Of a stretch of DNA of 64,000 nucleotides, positions 1 to 9,283 are shown one piece after another. The stretch is from Chitinophaga dinghuensis (GTDB lineage Bacteria > Bacteroidota > Bacteroidia > Chitinophagales > Chitinophagaceae). Position 1 is the stretch's first letter. Each line of letters starts with the position of its first letter. Below the pieces are notes generated by a model, which searched no databases, had not been told where the DNA came from, and saw only the letters and a list, made by a program, of their open reading frames with translations. The stretch is from NCBI RefSeq assembly GCF_003259435.1, contig NZ_QLMA01000004.1:248001-312000 (forward strand). The letters run 5' to 3'. The position numbers were made by a program, and so were the translations under genes.

Positions 1-21
1 ATGGGATAAATTAGACAAAAA

Positions 22-885
22 TTGCATGGCCCGGATAAGTACCTTTGTACGATGCCACTGACTTTGTTCCAGATGATTCATGCTGCCGCTTCCCGTCATG
101 GGGGCCGTATGCTGCCTGTATCTGCCGCTGCCGGCCATTTGGTGGCAGGCATGTACCTGGTACCCCTGGCTGCTGGGAAGTCGCTCCCCCTTTGCGCTGA
201 CGGATTCCCTGCATTGGCGGTGGCTTTACATCTCCCTACAACTATACTCATCAGACATCAGCAAAAAACATATCCAGTGGACAGTGCCTGGTGTTGCAGT
301 CCACTGTTACAAGCCGCTGAAATGGATGTCTCTGGGGAAGATGGACTGTTATTGGTGATCCGATTTTATCCTTCGGCATTTGCGCAGTTATCCCGAAAGT
401 CTATGCAAGAGATGCGGCAAACGCCTGTATGGCGGCCGGAAGAGATATGGGGAGACGACATAACCGCCGTGCTGCACGCGCTCAGAGAGCTTCCATCAGT
501 GCATGCAAAATGCGAGTGCCTGGAACATTGGGCCATGGCTCAAAAGATCATTCCGCCGAATCCATTGGTAGATGATATGATGTGGCAGGTGATAACGGGA
601 GACGACATTCCGGAAGTCAAGTCCTTTACTGGTACGCTCGGAAGAAGTTACAAATGGCTGGAAAGAAATTTTAACCGCTATACTGGCCTTGCGCCGAAAG
701 AATTTATCTGTCAGCAACGCTTCGTCAAAGCTTGCGTATCCTTGTCATTAGCCGCGCGTCCTGATTACCTCGCTTTGGCGATGGATCATGGTTACTGCGA
801 TCAACAGCATCTCTCCCGGGAGTTCCGCCGTTTTGCGGGAATCAGCCCTCGTGTTTTTCACCAAAAAAATAGTAGTAATTTTTAG
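22..885 (+). CDS. AraC-family transcriptional regulator
   Basis: DNA-binding regulator of 287 residues. The C-terminal third is an AraC/XylS double helix-turn-helix: a first helix pair around SYKWLERNFNRYTGLAPKEF and a second around DQQHLSREFRRFAGISPRVF, the usual signature that ends the domain. The N-terminal two thirds look like the ligand-sensing half found in Bacteroidota AraC proteins, but no ligand can be named. An alternative ATG at position 52 (MPLTLFQ) is equally plausible, because the first ten residues add no recognisable domain. The gene is followed at 74 bp by a secreted protein in the same direction that has its own promoter-like element. Function beyond regulation is unknown. 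Confidence 0.85.
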   Translation: MHGPDKYLCTMPLTLFQMIHAAASRHGGRMLPVSAAAGHLVAGMYLVPLAAGKSLPLCADGFPALAVALHLPTTILIRHQQKTYPVDSAWCCSPLLQAAEMDVSGEDGLLLVIRFYPSAFAQLSRKSMQEMRQTPVWRPEEIWGDDITAVLHALRELPSVHAKCECLEHWAMAQKIIPPNPLVDDMMWQVITGDDIPEVKSFTGTLGRSYKWLERNFNRYTGLAPKEFICQQRFVKACVSLSLAARPDYLALAMDHGYCDQQHLSREFRRFAGISPRVFHQKNSSNF

Positions 886-899
886 GAAACTTTAATCTC

Positions 900-926
900 T
901 TGGTATTGAAAAAAATCACACTTTTG
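900..926 (+). promoter_or_regulatory. Bacteroidota-type promoter for the 960 gene
   Basis: CACTTTTG at 919-926 fits the -7 element TAnnTTTG except at the first base. A TTG at 900-902 lies 19 bases upstream, about where the -33 element is expected. The start codon is 34 bases downstream. Pattern match only. Confidence 0.4.
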
Positions 927-959
927 CACCTCGATTGCTAGTGTCTTAATTTTTATTCC

Positions 960-1910
960 ATGAGGTTCCTGATACCTTTCCTGACTGGCGTAATGGTGGC
1001 CGCCAGTAGCTATGCCCAGACAGATGTAGTGCTGAAGAAGAAAACAGTAGGCGATTCTGTGCTGACGAATAACCGCGAAATAATTTTGCCGGAGCCTTTC
1101 AATGGCCAGAAAGCCATGTTGGCACTCTTTCCCGGTCGATATTATAATCTTACCCGAACTTATAAAAATGAGATGGTCAACTGGTCATGTCCTACCTGTA
1201 AGGCAAAGCCGTACGAGGATGTGAATGAAGATGGCGGCGGTCCTTTCCCTTATAAACAAGGTGTGGCCACTCGCCTGATGAATATCATGGATTTCAAGGA
1301 CTTCACTGGTATGCAGTATAAGGTGATCAGCTTTAACCACTCTGAGTTTGATGAAGATGGTATGCAGACTTCCCGCTTCACTGGCGGTTTGCTTGGTCTC
1401 GCCAAATTTGTACTCACAGACGGCGGTTGGAAACTGCGTATGTATACCCCTGCCATCAAGGCTTACGGGGCATTCAGTCAGTGTCCTACGCCTAAACCAC
1501 TGCTGATTGGGCAGGATCAATATGCCTTTATCCTCCGTCATTCCAATGGCCCTGGCGGTGGCCCTTTCTTTACCACCCTTTACCTGATTGCCGGTATGAA
1601 CGGCAACTACCAGGAAGTAATGGCAGCCTACGGCGTTGAAAAAAGCGGCGGCGATAACGAAGATGGACATTTCAGTACCTGGACCAGCGAGTATAGCGTT
1701 CCGGCCAGCGATAAAAAATATTTCCGCGATATCATCATCACCTGGAAAGGCACTTACCACACCGACGACCTTGAGCCATTGCCTGCAGAGGTAACCAAGC
1801 TGATTAAAAAAGGTAAGAAAACCGGTAAGTTCACACTGGTGCAAAGATTCGTGTATAAAGGCAGTAAAGGATATGAGCTGCAACCTGCCCCACAGGTAAC
1901 CGTGAATTAA
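960..1910 (+). CDS. Secreted protein of unknown function
   Basis: 316 residues beginning with a clear Sec signal peptide (MRFLIPFLTGVMVAASSYAQ), so the product is exported to the periplasm or beyond. I do not recognise a domain. The mature part contains a CxxC (WSCPTCKAK), is rich in Gly and aromatic residues (GGGPFPY, GPGGGPFFTTLYLIAGMNG) and ends in a basic stretch, compatible with a compact beta-rich fold. It stands alone: the upstream AraC gene has a separate start region and the next gene is convergent across a strong hairpin. No signs of truncation. Confidence 0.7.
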   Translation: MRFLIPFLTGVMVAASSYAQTDVVLKKKTVGDSVLTNNREIILPEPFNGQKAMLALFPGRYYNLTRTYKNEMVNWSCPTCKAKPYEDVNEDGGGPFPYKQGVATRLMNIMDFKDFTGMQYKVISFNHSEFDEDGMQTSRFTGGLLGLAKFVLTDGGWKLRMYTPAIKAYGAFSQCPTPKPLLIGQDQYAFILRHSNGPGGGPFFTTLYLIAGMNGNYQEVMAAYGVEKSGGDNEDGHFSTWTSEYSVPASDKKYFRDIIITWKGTYHTDDLEPLPAEVTKLIKKGKKTGKFTLVQRFVYKGSKGYELQPAPQVTVN

Positions 1911-1932
1911 GGTTCACGCAAAGGTCGCAGAG

Positions 1933-1982
1933 AAAGCGCAAAGGCGCAAAGGAATAATATTTCCTTTGCGCCTTTGCGCTTT
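1933..1982. terminator. Bidirectional hairpin built from TTTGCGCC repeats
   Basis: A perfect 22-bp inverted repeat (arms 1933-1954 and 1961-1982, loop TAATAT) lies between two convergent genes. The arms are iterations of GCGCAAAGG / CCTTTGCGC, and looser copies flank it (CGCAAAGG near 1917, CCTTTGTG near 1984). Position and symmetry suit a bidirectional terminator. The same TTTGCG vocabulary recurs at about 53201-53233. Confidence 0.6.
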
Positions 1983-2005
1983 TCCTTTGTGTCCTTGCGA
2001 GCAAC

Positions 2006-2599
2006 CTAACGGATATCTACGCCCATACCCACTTGTATTTGCTGCGTTTTCCAGCTGTAACGATCATCTATGCCATTAATATTCGTCAGTCCCTGCACAA
2101 ACCGGCCATAGAAGTGTACCGGCTTCACATTCACGGTAACTCCGCCTACGACGCTGAGATTATTCCGTTTGAAAGCATCTCTGTTGTACATGAGTAAGCT
2201 CTCGTTGCTGTAAAAGAGAAAGCTATATTCTGGTCCGACATTAATCGTAAAGCGACTGTTGATATTGTATTTCAGCAAAAGCGGAATACTGACGTAGTTT
2301 AATTTGATATGACTACTTCCGTCTCGGTTATAATCATTGACATATTTTTCGCTGAAATCGTCATCACGGGTGCTGTAGGCCTGGGTGTAGAGTAATTCCG
2401 GCTGAAAGCCAAACTTCTTGTTGAAATCCCATCCGCCAAACAGTCCCAGCTGTACGCCAGGCGTATAGCCAGGTTTGATACCTTCGCCAGTAACTTTGTA
2501 AAGATTGAGATCCGCTTTGGCGCCAAAGTGAAATGTCTGTCCATGAGCAAAGATCCAGCCGCTCATCAAAAACAGGGACGTGAGTATTTTCTTATACAT
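2006..2599 (-). CDS. Porin-family outer-membrane beta-barrel protein
   Basis: 197 residues with an N-terminal signal peptide (cleavage expected after FAHGQ). The remainder is the alternating hydrophobic/aromatic pattern of a small eight-stranded barrel: FHFGAKADLNLY, PGVQLGLFGGWDF, FGFQPELLYTQ, LNYVSIPLLLKYNI, FTINVGPEYSFLF, and a strand-like C-terminus (QIQVGMGVDIR). This matches the common Bacteroidota PorT / OMP_b-brl type of about 200 residues, which are outer-membrane proteins of mostly unknown cargo. It is monocistronic and convergent with the upstream secreted-protein gene. Confidence 0.8.
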   Translation of the reverse strand: MYKKILTSLFLMSGWIFAHGQTFHFGAKADLNLYKVTGEGIKPGYTPGVQLGLFGGWDFNKKFGFQPELLYTQAYSTRDDDFSEKYVNDYNRDGSSHIKLNYVSIPLLLKYNINSRFTINVGPEYSFLFYSNESLLMYNRDAFKRNNLSVVGGVTVNVKPVHFYGRFVQGLTNINGIDDRYSWKTQQIQVGMGVDIR

Positions 2600-2764
2600 A
2601 AGAAAGTTGTTTTAACGGGTATTAAGGACGCAAGCTTAATAACTGTTCCCCAGTATCCCGAACAGAAATAGACAAGCCGGGTGATTTTGGCCATCATTAC
2701 AGAAAATCTCTCGTCCGGTTTTTTGTTATCTTTATTTGACAAAAGCGATAATAAACATATAACT

Positions 2765-3616
2765 ATGATAGCATTTTTAGGAATGGGCCTTTTGGGTTCC
2801 AATTTTGTAAAGGCATTAAGAAAGCGGAATGAGGCAGTACAGGTATGGAATCGTACCGCTTCTAGAGCGAAAGCCCTCGAAGCGGATGGTGCGGTAGCTT
2901 TTGAAAATGTAGCCGATGCGGTGCGTGGCGCAGAAAGGGTACATATCGTGGTGAAAGATGACGCCGCCGTAGATGAAGTACTGGCAGCAGCATTACCAGG
3001 ACTTCAACCTGGCGCCATCATTATCGATCATACCACTACCTCCAAAGAAGGCGCTATTGCCAGAACAGCCGCCTGGAAAGAAAAAGGCTTTACGTATATG
3101 CATGTTCCCGTATTCATGGGGCCTGCCAATGCGTTGGATAGTACCGGTTATATGTTAACTTCCGGAGATCAGGCACTGATTCAGAAAATGCAGCCAGTAC
3201 TCGCGGCTATGACGGGGAAAGTTCTGAACCTGGGATCGGAAGTAGGCCGTGGCGCTGCATTGAAGCTGATCGGAAATCTCTTCCTCGTGACATTCACCGC
3301 CGGATTGGTAGATACCTTTGCACTGGCGAAATCCATGGATGTGCCTGTAGAGGCAATTTCCGACCTGTTTAAAGAATGGAGTCCTGCCAATGCATTACCA
3401 TTACGTATCCAGCGTATGACTGCGGGAGACTACAGCAAACCATCCTGGGAACTCAACATGGCCAGAAAAGATACCCAGCTGTTTATGAACGAAGCCGATA
3501 AGGCAGGCGTTTCACTGAGCATCATCCCGGCTATTGCCGCACTGATGGACCAGTGGATTGAAAAAGGTCATGGTAATGAAGACTGGACGGTAATCGGGAG
3601 TGCGAATGTAAAATAA
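2765..3616 (+). CDS. NAD(P)-dependent beta-hydroxyacid dehydrogenase family protein
   Basis: 283 residues. The start at 2765 is preferred because MIAFLGMGLLGSNF begins directly with the Rossmann dinucleotide-binding glycine motif; the longer frame from 2681 only adds 28 residues with no domain. The protein has the hallmarks of the 3-hydroxyisobutyrate / 6-phosphogluconate dehydrogenase family: the N-terminal NAD(P) fold, the substrate-side DHTTTS segment, and the catalytic-lysine motif G-x-G-x3-K-x3-N in GRGAALKLIGN. Members reduce or oxidise small hydroxy acids or semialdehydes (some are imine or glyoxylate reductases), so the substrate cannot be fixed. It is followed 41 bp later by an antiporter gene in the same direction. 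Confidence 0.85.
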   Translation: MIAFLGMGLLGSNFVKALRKRNEAVQVWNRTASRAKALEADGAVAFENVADAVRGAERVHIVVKDDAAVDEVLAAALPGLQPGAIIIDHTTTSKEGAIARTAAWKEKGFTYMHVPVFMGPANALDSTGYMLTSGDQALIQKMQPVLAAMTGKVLNLGSEVGRGAALKLIGNLFLVTFTAGLVDTFALAKSMDVPVEAISDLFKEWSPANALPLRIQRMTAGDYSKPSWELNMARKDTQLFMNEADKAGVSLSIIPAIAALMDQWIEKGHGNEDWTVIGSANVK

Positions 3617-3657
3617 GCATCGACAATACTTACATCCATACTGCAAAGCAGCCCCAT

Positions 3658-5253
3658 ATGTTAGCAACCTTTATTCAGCATATACTGCTCGTCATCATTA
3701 TTCTGTTTTTGAGTATGCTGGCAGGACAGCTGAAAATTGCGTATCCTGTTGTGCTTTGCCTGGCAGGATTAGTGTTAAGTACGGTGCATGTACTTCCGAC
3801 TATCGCGATCAACCCCGAAATGATCCTTCTGATATTCATGCCGCCTCTCTTATACGAGGCGGCATGGTATACCTCCTGGAAAGATCTATGGCGATGGCGA
3901 AGAGTGATCCTCAGCTTTGCCTTTCTCATTGTTATTATGACTGCCGGCGTGGTAGCATTGGTATCTACCGCAATCATCCCCGGTTTCACCCTGGCATTAG
4001 GCTTTCTGCTGGGGGGCATCGTGTCTCCCCCTGATGCTGTTTCTGCTACCAGTATCCTCAAATATGTAAAGGTCCCAAAAGCAATTGCGAGTATCCTGGA
4101 AGGGGAAAGCCTTATGAACGATGCCAGCAGCTTGATTGTAGTCCGATTCGCCCTGCTGGCGATAACCACTGGCCAGTTTGTGTTTTCCCAGGCGGCGGTG
4201 AGTTTTGTGATCGTGATTGTAATGGGCGTATTGATTGGGTTACTGATAGCGCTGGTTTATTACACGGTTCACCGATGGCTGCCCACGACTACGCAGGTGG
4301 ATATCGTACTTACCCTCACAGCGCCTTATGTGATGTACATTACGGCGGAAACCTTTCATGGTTCCGGTGTGCTGGCGGTAGTGGCCGGAGGACTCTTTCT
4401 ATCTGCCCGCAGTCACAAGTTTCTTTCTAATCGTAGTCGTATAGCCGGCGCCGATGTATGGGCTACCCTTGGATTTATTTTGAACGGACTCGTATTCATG
4501 CTGATAGGACTGGAACTACCGGTCATCATCAAGGAACTGGGTACCAGCAGCGTTTGGGAGGCTATTAAATATGGCCTGATCATCACTTTGGTACTGATTG
4601 TAGGCAGAATATTATCGACTTTAGGAACCTCCGTCTTCACCACCTTTATCAGTAGATACATCAGAACTGCTAATAGTCGGCCTGGCTGGAAAGGCCCGCT
4701 GATCATCGGCTGGGCGGGTATGAGAGGCGTAGTGTCGCTGGCAGCAGCGTTATCCATTCCGGTGTATATGGATAACAAAGGTCATCTGTTCCCGCAACGT
4801 AATCTCATCCTCTTCATTACTTTCACCGTCATCCTGCTGACATTGGTGATACAAGGACTCACACTGCCAACCCTCATCCGATGGATTAACCCGCCGGATG
4901 ATGATCATGCGCTGCCCAAAGTAGACCAGGAAAGAAAGGTCCGGAAGAAATTATTACATGAAAGCATGCGTTTCCTGGATGAAGAGCATCAGGAAGCGCT
5001 GGCCTCCAATAGTGCCGTAAAGAAAATGCGGGAAGAACTGGAAGAATTGCATCTCCTTACCAGCGGCAAAGAAGGTACAAAGGAAGAGAAGGAAGAATAT
5101 CTCACGATATCCCTCCGACTAATCGATTATCAACGGGAAGTGCTGAATGACTTAAATAAAGACTACGCCACTGATCATGAAGTCATTCGCAAGTTCCATG
5201 AACTCCTGGATGTAGAGGAAGAAAAACTCCGCTTGCAATTTGATATCGGCTGA
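3658..5253 (+). CDS. CPA1-type Na+/H+ antiporter
   Basis: 531 residues. Residues 1 to about 415 are highly hydrophobic with around twelve membrane segments. The ion-exchange core is recognisable in SPPDAVSATSI and GESLMNDASSLIVVRF, corresponding to the conserved acidic motifs of CPA1 exchangers (NhaP/YjcE type). The last 115 residues are a hydrophilic, heptad-like cytoplasmic tail (ERKVRKKLLHESMRFLDEE onwards) of the kind that regulates such exchangers. It probably exports Na+ (or K+) against protons at the inner membrane for pH and ion homeostasis. It may share a transcript with the dehydrogenase upstream. Its stop codon abuts the stop of the convergent rhamnosidase gene with no intervening base. 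Confidence 0.88.
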   Translation: MLATFIQHILLVIIILFLSMLAGQLKIAYPVVLCLAGLVLSTVHVLPTIAINPEMILLIFMPPLLYEAAWYTSWKDLWRWRRVILSFAFLIVIMTAGVVALVSTAIIPGFTLALGFLLGGIVSPPDAVSATSILKYVKVPKAIASILEGESLMNDASSLIVVRFALLAITTGQFVFSQAAVSFVIVIVMGVLIGLLIALVYYTVHRWLPTTTQVDIVLTLTAPYVMYITAETFHGSGVLAVVAGGLFLSARSHKFLSNRSRIAGADVWATLGFILNGLVFMLIGLELPVIIKELGTSSVWEAIKYGLIITLVLIVGRILSTLGTSVFTTFISRYIRTANSRPGWKGPLIIGWAGMRGVVSLAAALSIPVYMDNKGHLFPQRNLILFITFTVILLTLVIQGLTLPTLIRWINPPDDDHALPKVDQERKVRKKLLHESMRFLDEEHQEALASNSAVKKMREELEELHLLTSGKEGTKEEKEEYLTISLRLIDYQREVLNDLNKDYATDHEVIRKFHELLDVEEEKLRLQFDIG

Positions 5254-7887
5254 TTACCTCGTGGGCATGCGCAGTAAATATGTTACTGGTCCGGGTTCCC
5301 TGATCTCAATAGTTTTATACTGGGCGCCTTTTCCCAGGAATTTCCCATCCACATAAACATTTTCTTTATCGTTGGCCTGCGTGACAAAAGTGGCGCTGGT
5401 ATTGGCTGGTATCGCAATCGTTACTTCCATACCTATACCCACTCTTCTCCATTTCACGGATACATGGCCATAAGGCGTATGGTGACTGGCTTTTACGCTA
5501 TCCAGTTCAGTCGTGAATCCGGGCTGGATAATCATATGCTTAAAACCAGGCTGACTTTCATCTGGCCGGATACCTGCCAGGTGTTTATACATCCATGCGC
5601 CGATTTCTCCAAACATAATATGGTTGCGGGAGAGATCAGATTTCGCCTGGATAGGCCAGTTTTCGTATAGGGTGGTGGCGCCGTTTGTAATCCACCAACC
5701 CCAGGAGGGCTCTTTGTGGGCGCTGGCGAGTTGCACCGCCAAATCATGATAGCCGTTTTCACTGAGTGCATTCAGGATGGTTTTGGTCCCCAGTAGGCCT
5801 ACGTCCAGCTGGTTATGATCCTTTTTTACCCGTTTGGCCAGTGCTGCGGCTATTTTGCCGACCAGCGAGTCTGGGGCCAGTTTCCAATACAGGGCAACAG
5901 ATTGTTCCGTCTGGTAGCCCTGATCATATATGCCAGTGCGTGAGTCCAGGTATTGCCGGTTAAATGCATCCCGGATAAATTGTGCCAGTTGACTGTACTT
6001 TTCATAGTCAGTGGTGTGGCCCAGTAATCTCGCCGCTTTGGCGAGTATACAGACATCTGTATAGTAATAGGCCGTAGAGGTGAAGGGCACCGGCGTTTTG
6101 GATTTCACGGGCACCCAATCGCCCAGTCCCCAGGAGCAGAGGCCATCCGGACTTCTGGAGGTGATCTGATCTACATATCGTTTGATGGCGGGATAACAGC
6201 GACCCAGCGCAGTGGTGTCTCCATAATACAGATAAAGATTCCAGGGGATAATCGCGATGGTGCTGGTCCAGTCGGGCCCATTGCCCCATTCATATCCCCA
6301 GCCGCCGGTGGGCATTATAGATGGAAAAACGCCATTGGCCTGTTGTTCGTCCAGGTGGTCGTTCATCCATTTTTCGTAGACGGTAATGCCATCAAAATTA
6401 TACAGGCCTGTTTCTGAAGCGATATGCGCATCTCCTGTCCATCCGTTTTTCTCTCGCTGTGGGCAGTCGGTCGGATAGCCGTACAGGTTAGAGAGATACG
6501 AATTATTCGTGGCTTCCCAGATGAGATTGAGCAGGGAGTTGGAAGTAGAGAGATGGCCGGCTGTCGGTACCGCACTATGCATACGTATGCCATGCAGACT
6601 TCCTTGTGTAAGCTGTAAAGGCTTGCTGCTGGTCACTTCTACGTATTGAAAACCTTTGTAGTTAAAGTGAGGCGTAAAGGTATGCGGCCCTTTCCCATCC
6701 AGGATATAGATATCTGTTTGGAAGGGGTCCGAATTATCTTTGGGTCGGTAGTGTACATCGATGTTGGATTGATCCACATGTCCATCTGGGTATAATTGCT
6801 CTCCGTGTTTTAGGCGGACAACTGTGCCGGCAGTGCCATCCAGCGTGATGCGGCTCATGCCCGCGATATTTTGTCCCAGGCTGAAAACCCAGTTAGTATC
6901 GCTGAAAGTACGTATAGTGGTGGCCGGTAGTATACTATCTGCCGTAATGGGTACCATTGTCTGCGATGTGATGACAGTTGCCGGCGCCATTCTGGTCTGG
7001 GCATTGGTCCATTGCTGATCGTTGAATCCGGGGGCATCCCAGCCGTGTTGGGCCAGGCGTAAGTCCTGGTGTTCGCCGGTATAGATGCTGTTGAAAGTAA
7101 TTTCGCCGGTAGCTGTTTTCCAGTCTGGGCCGGAGGTAATGATGGATTGGGAGCCATCGCTGAAGGTGAGGTGGAGTTCCATGCAGAATGCCGGGCGATT
7201 GCGCCAGGGAGCCTTATCGAAATTCCATACAGCGGTGGATTGCAGGTTATACCAGCCATTGCCCAGTATCACTCCGATGACGTTTTCTTTTTCCTGTAAA
7301 TCTTTGGTGACATCATAGGCGATGTACAGGAGTCGTTTATCGAACCTGGTGAACATGGGGTCCAGGAGGTGATTACCGATTTTATGACCATTGATATGGA
7401 GTTCATAGAGTCCGGCTGCGCTGATATAGGCGCGTGCGCTGGAAATTTTTTTAGGGGAGACGAATGATTTTCTGAACAGGGGCGCTGCTTTAAAATCGAT
7501 GGGATGGTGATCGCTGATCCATTGCCCTTTCCAGTTGCGGGCATCCATCCTACCTGTTTCGAAGCTGCTGTGGGCGGCTGGGGTATTCTGCGAGGCAGAT
7601 ACCTGCCATTGGTATGCCGTGAATGGTTGCAGGGCCGGACCGTTGTATACGATCCGGTTATCTGGCGTACGGATGCTCCATACCAGGCTGTCCTGATAAT
7701 ATAGTTGAACGGTGAAACTATTGCTGGTAGCGCCTTCCCAGGAGAGCCTCGGATGTGGATTATCGATGCCCAGTGGCTGGGAGAGGTATTCGCAACGGAG
7801 GTTGGTAACGGCGGGCTGCTGTGCCTGGGCGATCAAAGCCCAACAGCCTGCAGTTAAAGCAGCGAGAAATTTACGAACGTGGAACAT
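5254..7887 (-). CDS. GH78 alpha-L-rhamnosidase, secreted
   Basis: 877 residues from the ATG at 7887, chosen because it places a proper signal peptide (MFHVRKFLAALTAGCWALIA) at the very start; an upstream ATG at 7926 adds 13 residues. An N-terminal Bac_rhamnosid-type fibronectin-like domain and carbohydrate-binding beta domains precede an (alpha/alpha)6 catalytic domain and a C-terminal beta-sandwich. The GH78 signature D-x4-E-x6-D is present as DCPQREKNGWTGD: D474, E479 and D486, at the spacing seen in characterised enzymes. It hydrolyses terminal alpha-L-rhamnose from pectin-type or plant glycosides, probably in the periplasm. No SusCD pair is adjacent, so it acts as an isolated enzyme gene. 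Confidence 0.92.
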   Translation of the reverse strand: MFHVRKFLAALTAGCWALIAQAQQPAVTNLRCEYLSQPLGIDNPHPRLSWEGATSNSFTVQLYYQDSLVWSIRTPDNRIVYNGPALQPFTAYQWQVSASQNTPAAHSSFETGRMDARNWKGQWISDHHPIDFKAAPLFRKSFVSPKKISSARAYISAAGLYELHINGHKIGNHLLDPMFTRFDKRLLYIAYDVTKDLQEKENVIGVILGNGWYNLQSTAVWNFDKAPWRNRPAFCMELHLTFSDGSQSIITSGPDWKTATGEITFNSIYTGEHQDLRLAQHGWDAPGFNDQQWTNAQTRMAPATVITSQTMVPITADSILPATTIRTFSDTNWVFSLGQNIAGMSRITLDGTAGTVVRLKHGEQLYPDGHVDQSNIDVHYRPKDNSDPFQTDIYILDGKGPHTFTPHFNYKGFQYVEVTSSKPLQLTQGSLHGIRMHSAVPTAGHLSTSNSLLNLIWEATNNSYLSNLYGYPTDCPQREKNGWTGDAHIASETGLYNFDGITVYEKWMNDHLDEQQANGVFPSIMPTGGWGYEWGNGPDWTSTIAIIPWNLYLYYGDTTALGRCYPAIKRYVDQITSRSPDGLCSWGLGDWVPVKSKTPVPFTSTAYYYTDVCILAKAARLLGHTTDYEKYSQLAQFIRDAFNRQYLDSRTGIYDQGYQTEQSVALYWKLAPDSLVGKIAAALAKRVKKDHNQLDVGLLGTKTILNALSENGYHDLAVQLASAHKEPSWGWWITNGATTLYENWPIQAKSDLSRNHIMFGEIGAWMYKHLAGIRPDESQPGFKHMIIQPGFTTELDSVKASHHTPYGHVSVKWRRVGIGMEVTIAIPANTSATFVTQANDKENVYVDGKFLGKGAQYKTIEIREPGPVTYLLRMPTR

Positions 7888-7956
7888 GTTCTTAGGTTGA
7901 TGATCTGTGGTTAAGATAATCAACAAACTTCACTGCCGGAAATAAAATGGATGAGA

Positions 7957-8661
7957 TTACTGGGCGTACCAGCGAAAATCATTTTGTCCGTTGCCGATGA
8001 ATTGCAGCACCCATACCCCACATTCTTTGGCTTTGCTGATGGCTTCTTTATCCGCATGCATACAAATGTATATGGGTTGGAAGTAGAGGTGCCCGAATTC
8101 TGGTGTGGCATGCCGTAGTTGTTCCTCGAATTTCGGAAGCAGGGAGAGGTGATTCATTTCGAAATGATGTACCAGTGTGCCTACGAACAGTTCGGTGGTA
8201 TTATAGGCGAGCATGTCCAGTTCCAGGGAGATACCTAGTCCGGAAGTGCGATAGAATTTCTGAAAGGAGGTAAAGGCATTGTGTTCTTCTCTCAGATAAT
8301 CTGTCAGGTATTCTACTGCTTTGAGGGATGCAAATTCTCTCCAGTGGGTGGTGAAAATGCCCAGTGTTTTATTGGTATCTGCCTCATAGTCATGCAGGAC
8401 GTTGCGGAGTGTGTCTACAGCTTCCTGGAATTCCATTGCATGGGACAGATTGGTGAGCATGGACTCATAGTATTTACTGTTGACAGGCAGTGCGTTCAGT
8501 CCTGCGTCCATTTGTACGACGAGGTGGTGGCATTCCGACTGTAGGTAGGTTTGCCACTGGTGCATGACGGTCACATGTTCGCTATGTAGTTGATGGATAG
8601 ATTCAAGTATCTGGCTAAATCCCTGGAGTTGTGGGATAAATACTTCTGAAACCTTACGCAT
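7957..8661 (-). CDS. Hypothetical helical protein
   Basis: 234 residues, not recognised. No signal peptide or membrane segment is visible. The sequence is dominated by amphipathic helix-like stretches (FSQILESIHQLHSEHVTVMHQWQTYLQSE, AMEFQEAVDTLRNVLHDYEAD), suggesting an all-helical cytoplasmic protein. It has an unusual number of His residues (HSEHVTVMHQ, LVHHFEMNHL). It lies 61 bp downstream of a PAS-domain membrane protein on the same strand, separated by a 7-bp GGCCCTG hairpin, so the two may be co-expressed. A role in signalling with that neighbour is possible but unsupported. Confidence 0.6.
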   Translation of the reverse strand: MRKVSEVFIPQLQGFSQILESIHQLHSEHVTVMHQWQTYLQSECHHLVVQMDAGLNALPVNSKYYESMLTNLSHAMEFQEAVDTLRNVLHDYEADTNKTLGIFTTHWREFASLKAVEYLTDYLREEHNAFTSFQKFYRTSGLGISLELDMLAYNTTELFVGTLVHHFEMNHLSLLPKFEEQLRHATPEFGHLYFQPIYICMHADKEAISKAKECGVWVLQFIGNGQNDFRWYAQ

Positions 8662-8722
8662 GGTTATTTTAGTGAAGGGCCCTGCACGAAGACAGGGCCT
8701 GGTTAAAAGAAATAAGTGAAAA

Positions 8723-9283
8723 TTAATCCTCTTTCAGTGGCACTATGTTTACAATAGCCTGAAACAAGGTGTTGTTGTTGGGTTGTTCCATCAGACTTAT
8801 GAAAGCCAGCAGCCTAACGGTTCTGCCATCTTTTGTTTTGATGTCCATGAAAGGTCTGACAATCGGCATGACGTCGTCCAACCAGGAGGTGACTACGTTA
8901 TGTAGCCATTCTTGCAGGAATTCGGAGCACATGAAAGTCCATGATTTCCCAACCACTTCTTTGAATTTATAGCCGCATATGCGTCGCATTTCACGGTTCA
9001 TGTAGGAAAACTTCAGGTCTTTGTCTACAAAGAAGACGCCTACTTCCGGAGGGGCATCTTGCTCATCTTCGATGAGGTCTTTGTATTGCGTAATAATTTT
9101 TTCCACGCGGGCGCCAGCCCTTTTGTACAAAACATAGATTAAAATTGCATTCAATGAAACCAGGAGTGCGACTATCCAAAGCAGTTCCTGTGATTTAATT
9201 ACCTGGTACAGGCAAAATACTACAATGGATACGAGCACAGCAATAAGGATAGATTTGCGTACCGAATTTTTTCGTTTTGTCAT
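8723..9283 (-). CDS. Membrane-anchored PAS-domain protein
   Basis: 186 residues from the ATG at 9283 (MTKRKNSVRKS), preferred over 9340 because it gives a short basic head before the first membrane helix. Two transmembrane segments (ILIAVLVSIVVFCLYQVI and LLWIVALLVSLNAILIYVL) form a hairpin, followed by a linker and a single PAS domain of about 110 residues (GVFFVDKDLKFSYMNREM...GYKFKEVVGKSW). No kinase, GGDEF or HTH output domain follows, so it must act through a partner or by dimerisation. The cytoplasmic PAS probably senses a small ligand or redox state. The 7957 gene downstream is the obvious partner candidate. Confidence 0.75.
   Translation of the reverse strand: MTKRKNSVRKSILIAVLVSIVVFCLYQVIKSQELLWIVALLVSLNAILIYVLYKRAGARVEKIITQYKDLIEDEQDAPPEVGVFFVDKDLKFSYMNREMRRICGYKFKEVVGKSWTFMCSEFLQEWLHNVVTSWLDDVMPIVRPFMDIKTKDGRTVRLLAFISLMEQPNNNTLFQAIVNIVPLKED

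Noticed and set aside
1185..1883. 232-residue open frame on the minus strand
   Set aside because: Shadow of the secreted-protein gene on the plus strand, which has a signal peptide and a plausible promoter.
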